A DNA stretch of 64,000 bases from the NCBI RefSeq assembly GCF_013404085.1, contig NZ_JABFHO010000001.1, positions 1,488,001 through 1,552,000 of the forward strand, written 5' to 3'. The notes beneath the pieces were generated by a model. The model was not told the DNA's origin. It saw nothing but the letters and a program-made list of their open reading frames with translations, and searched no databases. Position 1 is the first letter of the stretch, and each line of letters opens with the position of its first letter. This stretch comes from Winogradskyella helgolandensis. GTDB taxonomy: Bacteria; Bacteroidota; Bacteroidia; Flavobacteriales; Flavobacteriaceae. This document shows positions 47,146 to 55,504 of this stretch, in pieces. The translations under genes were made by a program, and so were the position numbers.

Positions 47146-47934
47146 ATGAATTCGAATGTAATCAAAGTTATAAATCAACATAAGGAAACCATTAAAGTGT
47201 CTATGACTTTAAAGGAGGATTCAGAACGCTTTACAAAACTTCTGTTTAAAGCTTTTTATGATTGTGATACAAATGCTGAGCACGCTTTAGAAGAACTCGA
47301 AATACTTTTTATTTCGATAAGAAATAGGGCTTGTCCACAAATCAAAGATATGCCTTGCAAGCGTTGGGATGATTTTAAAGCTAATATTCCAGATTTGTAT
47401 TCTAGTTTAAAAAAAGATGCTGATGCTATTTATAATAATGATCCTGCATCGCAATCTATAGAGGAAATATATATAGCCTATCCTGGTTTTTTTGCAATTT
47501 CTATTTATAGGATGGCAAGAGTTTTTTATAAATTGAAGTTGCCGTTAATACCAAGATTAATGACGGAATATGCTCATAGTATTACAGGTATAGATATACA
47601 TCCTGGTGCTACAATTGGTGCTTCATTCTTTATTGATCATGGTACAGGTGTTGTGATTGGTGAAACTACAGAGATACATAATAACGTTAAAGTTTATCAA
47701 GGTGTAACTTTAGGTGCGCTAACGGTTAAAAAACAACATCAAAATACAAAGCGCCATCCTACAATTGAAGCGAATGTTACCATTTATGCTAACGCAACAA
47801 TTTTGGGAGGGAATACGATTATTGGTGAAAATTCTGTGATTGGTGGTAACACATGGTTAACGGAGTCTATTCCAGAAAACTCTATCGTGACACACAATCA
47901 TCAGGTTGAAATTTTTGCAAAATTAAAAAAGTAA
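47146..47934 (+). CDS. cysE: Serine O-acetyltransferase (EpsC/SatA type)
   Basis: This 262-residue protein has an alpha-helical N-terminal domain and a left-handed beta-helix of hexapeptide repeats (about 160-250, for example HPGATIGASFFIDHGTGVVIGETTEI). It makes O-acetylserine from serine and acetyl-CoA, the first step of cysteine synthesis. The next gene, one base downstream, encodes the sulfhydrylase, so the pair is an operon that makes cysteine. Confidence 0.93.
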   Translation: MNSNVIKVINQHKETIKVSMTLKEDSERFTKLLFKAFYDCDTNAEHALEELEILFISIRNRACPQIKDMPCKRWDDFKANIPDLYSSLKKDADAIYNNDPASQSIEEIYIAYPGFFAISIYRMARVFYKLKLPLIPRLMTEYAHSITGIDIHPGATIGASFFIDHGTGVVIGETTEIHNNVKVYQGVTLGALTVKKQHQNTKRHPTIEANVTIYANATILGGNTIIGENSVIGGNTWLTESIPENSIVTHNHQVEIFAKLKK

Positions 47935-47935
47935 T

Positions 47936-48814
47936 ATGAACAATACATTAATAGAGCAAATAGGCAATACACCTCTTGTAAAGTCAATAGCATTAAATAA
48001 GAATCCAAATGTAAGTTTGTATTTTAAATTAGAAGGCAATAATCCAGGTGGTAGTGTAAAAGATAGAGCCGCTTACAATATGATTAAAAGTGCTTTAGAT
48101 TCTAATCGCATTAATGCATCGTCTAAATTGATTGAAGCGACTAGTGGAAATACAGGAATTGCTTTAGCAATGATTTGTAGTGTTTTTAAACTAAATATTG
48201 AACTTGTAATGCCAGATACAGCAACCAAAGAACGTGTGCAAACCATGCGTGCTTATGGGGCAAAAGTTACCTTACATCCAGAAGGAATTGAAGGAGCTAG
48301 AGATTATGCCACGAACAAAGTTGAAAATGAAGGTTATTTTTCATTTAATCAATTTGCTAATGAGGATAATTGGAAAGCTCATTATAAAACTACTGGGCCT
48401 GAAATTTGGAGAGATACCGAAGGTGCTATTACACATTTTGTGTCTTCAATGGGAACAACAGGCACTATAATGGGAACCTCTACGTTTTTGAAAGAACAAA
48501 ATGCTGAGGTAAAAATTGTAGGTGTACAACCAACAGACGGTTCTAAAATACCTGGTATACGAAAATGGCCTTTAGAATATTTGCCTAAAATATTTGATGC
48601 TTCTAAAGTGGACCAAACAATAGAAGTCAGTAAAGATGAAGCCATAGAAATGACACGACGATTAGCAAAAGAAGAAGGCATCTTAGCAGGAATGAGTAGT
48701 GGAGGTGCTACAGCAGCAGCTTTAAAATTAGCTAAAACCTTAGAAAGTGGAATTGTAGTTTGTATTATTTGCGATCGAGGTGATCGCTATTTGTCGTCTG
48801 ATTTATTTGAGTAA
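47936..48814 (+). CDS. cysM: Cysteine synthase (O-acetylserine sulfhydrylase B)
   Basis: This 292-residue PLP enzyme has the lysine motif NPGGSVKDRAAYNM and the phosphate-binding SGNTGIALA. A short loop with SSMGTTGTIMGTS and a C-terminal MSSGGATAAA are typical of CysM. It converts O-acetylserine and sulfide (or thiosulfate) to cysteine. It starts one base after cysE, a tightly coupled pair. It is tail-to-tail with the DUF5686 protein gene. Confidence 0.94.
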   Translation: MNNTLIEQIGNTPLVKSIALNKNPNVSLYFKLEGNNPGGSVKDRAAYNMIKSALDSNRINASSKLIEATSGNTGIALAMICSVFKLNIELVMPDTATKERVQTMRAYGAKVTLHPEGIEGARDYATNKVENEGYFSFNQFANEDNWKAHYKTTGPEIWRDTEGAITHFVSSMGTTGTIMGTSTFLKEQNAEVKIVGVQPTDGSKIPGIRKWPLEYLPKIFDASKVDQTIEVSKDEAIEMTRRLAKEEGILAGMSSGGATAAALKLAKTLESGIVVCIICDRGDRYLSSDLFE

Positions 48815-48870
48815 ATCAACTGCCTTATTAACTCATTAAATCAATCTTCAAATAAGAGAATTACCTTTTG

Positions 48871-51381
48871 TTAGAAATAGAATCCAAAACTACCAGTAAC
48901 TCCAAAAGGTCTTGCATTTGGTCGGTCTAAGTAATTACCTCTAAAGTTAAAGTCTAAGCGCAATACTTTAAAAATGTTAGCCACACCAAAACTGTATTCG
49001 TAATACATGCGTGTGTCTGGCGCTACTAAAGGAATTTCCATTGGATTACCTGTACTGTTTAAAGCCATGTTTTCATCAGAGAGTTCTCCCCAAACACCTC
49101 TTAACCCTAAAATAGCTCTTAAGTTATATTTTTTTAAGAAGGGAATGCGAGAAAAAATACGACCATTAAAATTGTGTTCTAAATGCACAGAGCTATAGGT
49201 GTCAGTAACAAACTCGTAATAATCCAATTGCGTAAACGTATTATAAATTGAGAAATAGGATTGGTTACCAGGAACAACACTCAACAATCCTAACGGTACT
49301 TCTCCAAATGTTTTACCTAATTCTACAGAAGTAACTAATCTACCGAAACCTCCAACTTGCCATGGTTGAATATATGAAAACTGAACTTTGGTATAGTCAA
49401 AATCACTATCAAACCAATCGCGATCTCCACGGCTTACTTGTGCAAAAAGTCTGGCAAAATTATCATTCTTATGTTTTCGTTCGACTCCAAAACCTGTCAT
49501 TTGACGTTTTGGGAAATAGCCTAATGACAGTCTCGATTCAAATTGTTTAATTTCAGATGACACTCCAGATAGTGCTTCTGGATCATTATAATCTAAGCTA
49601 AATGTTGGTGATGCCGAACTTATGGTGCGGAAACTTCCATCAATACGCACTTCAAAATTCCGAGACGGCTCAATTGAAGCTCCAAAATTTGTTAAGTTGA
49701 TGTTTGAAAGTTTGTCATTTGTTCCTGTACCAATAACAGCTGATGAGGCTAAGCTACGACCTAAGACATCAGAAGAACTTGTTAAACTAGCTCCAATTTG
49801 TTCTACATCGCGTCTGTTGCCACCAAAAAGGGTAAGTCGAGTTCGCTTATCTACTAACCACTTCCCTGAAATACCATATTTAAATTTATCGTCTTTAAGT
49901 CCATAAGCTAAGAAGCCTTCAATTCTCCATAAATCGTTAGGACCAAAGTATGTTCTTCCTCCTGTTCGTAGTCTCACACCTTCAACTTCATTATAGCCAA
50001 AGGTTGAGAAAATAGGACCGTAATCGAGATTCAAACTAGGAAATTCTATATAACCCGATCCAAGAATGCTTGCTAAATTATAAATGCGTTTAAATTTTTT
50101 AACCGTTTTAAGGGTATCCAACATTTTGTAAACGCCTTTTTCATCTTTACTTAAGACTTCAAGTCTGTTGGTTTGCCAAAAATCATCCTCTCGGTTATAG
50201 ACATCTTCATCATAATTATAAACAACCTTATCATAAGACTTAGGATCTTTAGGTTGATCAAATTCGTAATTATCATAGATGGTCGTACGTTTACCATAAA
50301 CACCTCGTGACATTTCCTTTTTATTCATGGCAAAGTCTGAAAGGAAATAATCGCGTTTAATCAGAAATACGGAATCATTCAATACTTCAAACTCTTGTTC
50401 GATATAAATTTCCTTCACCCAGTTGATATTCGCACTTTTTGATGCTTGAAGGTTAATTTCTTTAATAGCGTAAGTTGAATCATTTACCCAGAAATCACCT
50501 TTAAAAGTCAATTCGTTTTTTCTCCTAGGGTAATAAATAATATTGTAACACCATTTGTTATCTATAAAAGCGCTATCCGATAAAACGTAGTTATAGGTTT
50601 GAACTCCCGTTCTACTCAACGGACTCACAAAACTTTTATCGAAGAACTTTAAGTAATTATCATAAACATTATATTCAGAATAGAGGTCGTCAATAAAATC
50701 TATAATAGTTTGGTTATTGCTGAATCCTGAGTTTTTATTTCCTTTTAAATCTTCGTGTTCCTTGTTAAGGATGTTATCTCCAGAGATTTTCTTTACGGAT
50801 TCATTTAAGAAAATTGGTAAATACGTTTTCCCCGTAACTTTAGAGGTGTCAACTTCGTTAAAAACGAATTCCATACCTTTAAAAAGCTTACTCTTTATTA
50901 AGGCACTGTCAATAGTGTTGAGGTCAAATTCTACTTTTTCGTACTGATCGTACTCGTATTGCTTAAACTGACTTAAGCCATTATGGCGTTTACGTTCCCA
51001 AATCTTTTTAAGAATTCTTATAGCTGGATTTTCTGAGGCTTTTTTAGATTGTTTTCCTGTAACAATAAGCACTTCATCTAGCGATGATGCTTCCTCTTTA
51101 AGCGTGAATTTTAATTCGTAGTTTACCCGTTTTGTTAATGGTATGTCTAAGGTTTGAAACCCTATAAATGAAATAATTAAATCGCTCCAATTCTCTTCAG
51201 ATTCTAAGTAAAACTTACCGTCTTCATTGGTAATAGTACCTTCGGTAGAGCCTTTGAATAAGACATTGACAAATGGAATAGGTACGTTATTTTCGTCAAT
51301 AACGTGTCCACTAACTTTAGTCTGCGCTACGGCAGAAAAAAAGCCAAGTATAAGAAATGGGATAAGTAGTTTTAGTTTCAT
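48871..51381 (-). CDS. DUF5686 outer membrane protein with regulatory-like domain
   Basis: The chosen start is ATG 51381 (836 residues), giving a signal peptide ending SAVAQ. A carboxypeptidase-regulatory-like domain (20-110) is followed by a large DUF5686-type region. The C-terminal ~350 residues are barrel-like strands ending FGVTGSFGFYF, typical of an outer membrane beta-barrel. Function is unknown; the family is widespread in Bacteroidota. It lies downstream of pdhB's strand neighbour position but in its own unit. Confidence 0.85.
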   Translation of the reverse strand: MKLKLLIPFLILGFFSAVAQTKVSGHVIDENNVPIPFVNVLFKGSTEGTITNEDGKFYLESEENWSDLIISFIGFQTLDIPLTKRVNYELKFTLKEEASSLDEVLIVTGKQSKKASENPAIRILKKIWERKRHNGLSQFKQYEYDQYEKVEFDLNTIDSALIKSKLFKGMEFVFNEVDTSKVTGKTYLPIFLNESVKKISGDNILNKEHEDLKGNKNSGFSNNQTIIDFIDDLYSEYNVYDNYLKFFDKSFVSPLSRTGVQTYNYVLSDSAFIDNKWCYNIIYYPRRKNELTFKGDFWVNDSTYAIKEINLQASKSANINWVKEIYIEQEFEVLNDSVFLIKRDYFLSDFAMNKKEMSRGVYGKRTTIYDNYEFDQPKDPKSYDKVVYNYDEDVYNREDDFWQTNRLEVLSKDEKGVYKMLDTLKTVKKFKRIYNLASILGSGYIEFPSLNLDYGPIFSTFGYNEVEGVRLRTGGRTYFGPNDLWRIEGFLAYGLKDDKFKYGISGKWLVDKRTRLTLFGGNRRDVEQIGASLTSSSDVLGRSLASSAVIGTGTNDKLSNINLTNFGASIEPSRNFEVRIDGSFRTISSASPTFSLDYNDPEALSGVSSEIKQFESRLSLGYFPKRQMTGFGVERKHKNDNFARLFAQVSRGDRDWFDSDFDYTKVQFSYIQPWQVGGFGRLVTSVELGKTFGEVPLGLLSVVPGNQSYFSIYNTFTQLDYYEFVTDTYSSVHLEHNFNGRIFSRIPFLKKYNLRAILGLRGVWGELSDENMALNSTGNPMEIPLVAPDTRMYYEYSFGVANIFKVLRLDFNFRGNYLDRPNARPFGVTGSFGFYF

Positions 51382-51471
51382 ATTAAATAACAAACTTCAT
51401 CAACAACCGTGCTAAACATAAGTTAGAGGGTTACTAATGAAGTTTATTAAACGCAGATATCTGCAATTTAT

Positions 51472-52449
51472 TTATTTGTACATTACTTTTTTTACTGCTT
51501 TAACAACATCATCGCTGTTAGGCAACCATTCTGCTAATAATACAGGTGAATAAGGAGCAGGTGTGTCTGCTGTGTTTATTTTAATAATTGGAGCATCTAA
51601 GTAGTCAAACGCTTCAGATTGTACCAAGTATGTGATTTCAGTAGCCACATTTCCAAAAGGCCATGCTTCTTCTAAAACAACCAAACGGTTTGTTTTCTTA
51701 ACAGATTTTAAAATCGCAGCTCTATCCATAGGACGAACAGTACGTAAATCTATGATCTCGCAAGAAATACCTTCTTTTTCTAATTCGTCTGCAGCTTTAT
51801 AGGCTTCTTTTATGATTTTACCAAAAGATACGATAGTAACATCTGTACCTTCACGTTTAATTTCAGCAACTCCAATTGGTAAGACATATTCTCCTTCTGG
51901 AACTTCACCTTTATCACCATACATTTGCTCACTCTCCATAAAAATAACCGGATCATCATCTCTAATGGCAGCTTTTAACAACCCTTTTGCATCATAAGGA
52001 TTTGAAGGGACAACCACTTTTAAACCTGGAGTGTTAGCAAACCAATTTTCAAAAGCTTGCGAGTGAGTTGCGCCTAATTGCCCTGCAGAAGCTGTTGGGC
52101 CTCTAAATACAATAGGACATTTAAATTGGCCACCAGACATTTGTCTAATTTTAGCCGCATTATTTATAATTTGGTCAATACCAACTAAAGAGAAGTTAAA
52201 CGTCATATATTCTACAATCGGTCTATTTCCGGTCATTGTAGACCCGATAGCAATACCTGCAAAACCAAGTTCTGCAATAGGAGTATCTATAACGCGTTTT
52301 GCGCCAAATTCGTCCAACATACCTTTTGATGCTTTATATGCACCATTGTATTCTGCTACTTCTTCACCCATAAGATAAACACTCTCATCTCTGCGCATTT
52401 CTTCGCTCATGGCTTCACAAATAGCTTCTCTAAATTGAATTGTCTTCAT
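51472..52449 (-). CDS. pdhB: Pyruvate dehydrogenase E1 component, beta subunit
   Basis: This 325-residue protein is the E1-beta subunit that binds thiamine diphosphate together with E1-alpha. Motifs include LMGEEVAEYNGAYKASKGM, DTPIAELGFAGIAIG, GGQFKCPIVFRGPTAS and ATHSQAFENWFANTPGLKV. The alpha subunit and E2 are not next to it, so the complex is encoded at separate loci. Glu in MGEEVAEYNG is the conserved cofactor-activating residue. Confidence 0.94.
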   Translation of the reverse strand: MKTIQFREAICEAMSEEMRRDESVYLMGEEVAEYNGAYKASKGMLDEFGAKRVIDTPIAELGFAGIAIGSTMTGNRPIVEYMTFNFSLVGIDQIINNAAKIRQMSGGQFKCPIVFRGPTASAGQLGATHSQAFENWFANTPGLKVVVPSNPYDAKGLLKAAIRDDDPVIFMESEQMYGDKGEVPEGEYVLPIGVAEIKREGTDVTIVSFGKIIKEAYKAADELEKEGISCEIIDLRTVRPMDRAAILKSVKKTNRLVVLEEAWPFGNVATEITYLVQSEAFDYLDAPIIKINTADTPAPYSPVLLAEWLPNSDDVVKAVKKVMYK

Positions 52450-52767
52450 GTTCTTATTTTTTGTCGAGTAGCAAAAATAATAATTATTGACTATATAATG
52501 ACATTAAAAGTAGGGTGAAAAAATAAAAATTCACGAAGATTCATTTTTTTTATGATTTCTATGATTATCTACAATTGCGTTTTTGTTTTAGGAAGGTGAA
52601 AATGTCGTATTATCATCAGAAAATCTTTAATTTTTTGAAATATTAATACTAAAAGTGCTTTAAATTAAGTTTTATGAAAATTTTATTATGCACGCATAGT
52701 AAAATTCAAATTATTATTTTTATCTTCGTACTCAAGAAAAAAGACGTTTAAAATAAATCATTTATAT
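52450..52767. other. Divergent intergenic region, pdhB / etfB
   Basis: These 318 bases separate pdhB (minus) from etfB (plus). They are very AT-rich and hold no frame of note. TATCTTCG at 52721-52728 is one base off the Bacteroidota -7 consensus TAnnTTTG and may serve etfB. No hairpin or long repeat was seen. Confidence 0.4.
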
Positions 52768-53514
52768 ATGAAAATATTAGTATGTATTAGTCATGTTCCT
52801 GATACAACCTCAAAAATTAATTTTACGGATGGTGATACAAAATTTGACACCAATGGTGTGCAATATGTGATTAATCCTAATGATGAATTTGGTCTAACAC
52901 GTGCCATGTGGTTTAAAGAAAAACAAGGAGCAAGTGTTGATGTGGTTAATGTTGGTGGATCAGAAACAGAACCTACTCTAAGAAAGGCCTTAGCCATTGG
53001 TGCAGATTCTGCAATAAGAGTAAATACGCCTGCTACAGATGGTTATGCCGTTGCTAAACAATTAGCTAAAGTTGTTAATGACGGTGGTTACGATTTAGTT
53101 ATTGCTGGTAGAGAGTCTATTGACTATAATGGAACGATGGTTCCAGGAATGTTGGCAGCAATGATTGGTGCTAATTTTGTAACTAATTGTATAAGTTTAG
53201 AAGTGGATGGTACTAGCGCAAAAGCGGTTAGAGAAATCGATGGAGGAAAAGAAACTGTGAGTACATCTTTACCATTAGTAATTGGGGGACAAAAAGGATT
53301 GGTTGAAGAAAGTGATCTTCGTATCCCAAATATGAGAGGTATTATGATGGCTCGTAAAAAACCTTTAACAGTTGTAGAACCCATAGATGCTACTACAGAA
53401 ACGAATGCTGTAAGCTTTGAAAAACCAGCTCCTAAAGGTGCTGTTAAATTGGTTGATGCCGATAATATAGATGAGTTAGTAAACTTACTTCATAATGAAG
53501 CTAAAGTGATTTAA
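52768..53514 (+). CDS. etfB: Electron transfer flavoprotein, beta subunit
   Basis: This 248-residue protein is the beta subunit of the FAD-containing carrier that passes electrons from acyl-CoA dehydrogenases to the quinone pool. Motifs include LVCISHVPDT, GVQYVINPNDEFGL, GRESIDYNGTMVPGMLA and IPNMRGIMMARKKPL. It is the first gene of the etfBA pair. The 111-base gap to etfA carries two REP-like repeats, which is unusual for this tight operon. Confidence 0.95.
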   Translation: MKILVCISHVPDTTSKINFTDGDTKFDTNGVQYVINPNDEFGLTRAMWFKEKQGASVDVVNVGGSETEPTLRKALAIGADSAIRVNTPATDGYAVAKQLAKVVNDGGYDLVIAGRESIDYNGTMVPGMLAAMIGANFVTNCISLEVDGTSAKAVREIDGGKETVSTSLPLVIGGQKGLVEESDLRIPNMRGIMMARKKPLTVVEPIDATTETNAVSFEKPAPKGAVKLVDADNIDELVNLLHNEAKVI

Positions 53515-53517
53515 TCT

Positions 53518-53542
53518 GTCATTCCTGCGTCGGCAGGAAATC
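53518..53542. repeat. REP-like palindromic repeat, copy 1
   Basis: GTCATTCCTGCGTCGGCAGGAA plus ATC forms a small hairpin (ATTCCTGC / GCAGGAA-T). It starts three bases after the etfB stop. It is the reverse orientation of the second copy at 53589-53612. The style ATTCCTGC...GCAGGAAT is that of widespread bacterial intergenic repeats. Confidence 0.75.
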
Positions 53543-53588
53543 GAAGATTCAGCGCATGCTGATCCATAAAATAAATTATAACAACATA

Positions 53589-53612
53589 GATTCCTGCTTT
53601 CGCAGGAATGAC
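53589..53612. repeat. REP-like palindromic repeat, copy 2 (inverted)
   Basis: GATTCCTGCTTTCGCAGGAA followed by TGAC is a hairpin and is the inverted counterpart of copy 1, so the two can also pair with each other over about 24 bases. It lies 13 bases upstream of the preferred etfA start. An in-frame ATG inside the repeat (53608) is probably not the start. Confidence 0.75.
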
Positions 53613-53625
53613 AAAAACAAACATT

Positions 53626-54588
53626 ATGTCAATTCTAGTATATACAGAGTCCGAAAACGGAAAATTTAAAAAGGCAGCTTTAGAAGTGGTGTCTTACGCT
53701 AAGGCTGTTGCAGACCAAATGGGGACTTCAGTAACTGCAGTTGCTGTTAATGCAGATAATGCAGAAACACTTGGAAACTACGGAGCGTCAAAAGTACTTT
53801 TAGTAAAAGACGAGTCTTTAAAAGCGTTTAATGCTAAAAAATATGCAGCTATTGTTGAAAATGCAGCAAAAAATGAAGGCTCAAAAGTAGTGGTCGTAAG
53901 CGCAAGTGCAGATAGTAAATATTTAGCGCCTTTATTAGCTGTAGGTTTAGATGCAGGATATGTGTCTAATGTTGTTGCTGCACCATCAAACGTGTCACCA
54001 TTTACAGTAAAACATTCAGCATTTACAAATAAAGCATTTGCTAATACAGAAATAACTACGGATGTAAAAATTGTTGGTTTATCTAATAATTCGTTTGGGT
54101 TGGTAGAATCTGGAGGTAGTGCTTCAGTTGAAGACTTTTCTCCTTCAATTCCAGAGTCTGGAGTTACTGTTGAGTCTGTAGATAAAGCAACCGATAAAGT
54201 AAGTATTGCTGATGCAGAGATCGTTGTTTCTGGGGGAAGAGGATTAAAAGGACCTGAAAACTGGGGAATGATAGAAGAACTTGCAGAAGTTTTAGGAGCA
54301 GCAACAGCTTGCTCTAAGCCAGTTTCTGATTTAGGATGGAGACCACACGGTGAACACGTTGGACAAACAGGGAAACCTGTAGCCTCTAATTTATATATAG
54401 CCATTGGTATTTCTGGAGCGATTCAGCATTTAGCAGGTATCAATTCATCTAAAGTAAAAGTTGTAATTAACACAGATCCAGAGGCACCTTTCTTTAAGGC
54501 TGCAGATTATGGAGTGGTAGGTGATGCTTTTGAAGTTGTACCAAAATTAATTGAAAAGTTAAAAGCGTTTAAAGCTGCAAACGCATAA
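53626..54588 (+). CDS. etfA: Electron transfer flavoprotein, alpha subunit
   Basis: The start at 53626 (MSILVYTE) gives 320 residues and avoids the ATG that lies inside the repeat at 53608. The C-terminal FAD-binding domain is intact: GGRGLKGPENWGM, HVGQTGKPVASNLYIAIGI and SGAIQHLAG. It forms a heterodimer with EtfB in the cytosol. A clear terminator follows. Co-transcription with etfB is likely despite the repeat-bearing gap. Confidence 0.95.
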   Translation: MSILVYTESENGKFKKAALEVVSYAKAVADQMGTSVTAVAVNADNAETLGNYGASKVLLVKDESLKAFNAKKYAAIVENAAKNEGSKVVVVSASADSKYLAPLLAVGLDAGYVSNVVAAPSNVSPFTVKHSAFTNKAFANTEITTDVKIVGLSNNSFGLVESGGSASVEDFSPSIPESGVTVESVDKATDKVSIADAEIVVSGGRGLKGPENWGMIEELAEVLGAATACSKPVSDLGWRPHGEHVGQTGKPVASNLYIAIGISGAIQHLAGINSSKVKVVINTDPEAPFFKAADYGVVGDAFEVVPKLIEKLKAFKAANA

Positions 54589-54660
54589 TTTAGTGAATCG
54601 CTGATTTAAACCGTTATAGCGTGACGTATTTAAATTAGTAGAGCTAATGAATCTTAGTTT

Positions 54661-54694
54661 AAAAACCTCTAAGCTTGCTCAGAGGTTTTTTTTT
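54661..54694 (+). terminator. Terminator of etfBA
   Basis: AAAAACCTCT and AGAGGTTTTT form a stem followed by a T run, 72 bases after the etfA stop. Confidence 0.88.
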
Positions 54695-54869
54695 ATTACC
54701 TTTAAAATCCTAATTCCAATCCAATCGATGAGGTATCAATAAAGCCTGATTAAATTTTAAAGCTCTCTGTTCACTTACGTTTTATCGAAAGTATCAGGAA
54801 AATTAACCAAATCTGCACAATGCAGTTGGTAAAGTCCAAATTTAAACAGTTCTTTGTGTTTTATAAATT

Positions 54870-55487
54870 ATGAGTTTAGTTCGTTTAAATATAAAAGGCA
54901 TTTCTTACAGTCAAACCCAAAATGGTGCCTACGCTTTAATACTTAATGAAGTTGATGGTGACCGAAAATTGCCAATAGTTATTGGTGCTTTCGAGGCCCA
55001 ATCTATTGCTATTGCTTTGGAGAAGGAAATTCGCCCTCCACGTCCTCTAACTCACGATTTATTCAAAAATTTCTCCGATAGATTCGATATTGTTGTTAAA
55101 CAAGTTATTATTCATAAGTTAGTTGATGGTGTTTTCTATTCAAGTTTAATTTGCGAACGCGATAAAATTGAAGAGATTATAGATGCCAGAACTAGCGATG
55201 CTATTGCGTTAGCTTTACGTTTTCAAGCACCAATATTTACTTACAAAAATATTCTAGATAAAGCAGGGATCTATCTCAAAGTCAACCCTAAAAAGGAAGA
55301 TGAAGAAGAACAAGATAGTATACTTGTAGACGACCTTATTGTTGAAGAAATTGAAGCAGCATCTGCTGAACAAGAAGGTTATAAAAATACTTCGCTTGAA
55401 GAACTAAATAAACTCTTAGATGAAGCCGTGAATAATGAAGATTATGAAACGGCTGCTAAATTAAGAGACGAAATTTCTAAACGTTAA
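54870..55487 (+). CDS. Bifunctional nuclease family protein (DUF151 + UVR motif)
   Basis: This 205-residue cytosolic protein has an N-terminal DUF151 domain (1-135, with LPIVIGAFEAQSIAIALE and DARTSDAIALALRF). The last 40 residues form a UvrB/UvrC-type helical motif (LDEAVNNEDYETAAKLRDEI). DUF151 proteins are called bifunctional nucleases in plants and mycobacteria, but bacterial function is unsettled. It is 17 bases upstream of the nucleoside transporter gene, so a link to nucleic acid or nucleotide turnover is plausible. Confidence 0.87.
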   Translation: MSLVRLNIKGISYSQTQNGAYALILNEVDGDRKLPIVIGAFEAQSIAIALEKEIRPPRPLTHDLFKNFSDRFDIVVKQVIIHKLVDGVFYSSLICERDKIEEIIDARTSDAIALALRFQAPIFTYKNILDKAGIYLKVNPKKEDEEEQDSILVDDLIVEEIEAASAEQEGYKNTSLEELNKLLDEAVNNEDYETAAKLRDEISKR

Positions 55488-55504
55488 CCAATCCTTATTA
55501 TTTT

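Noticed and set aside
53778..54404. 208-codon frame antisense to etfA
   Set aside because: The plus-strand etfA is unmistakable over this interval; the antisense frame has shadow-like Ser/Pro/Ala composition.
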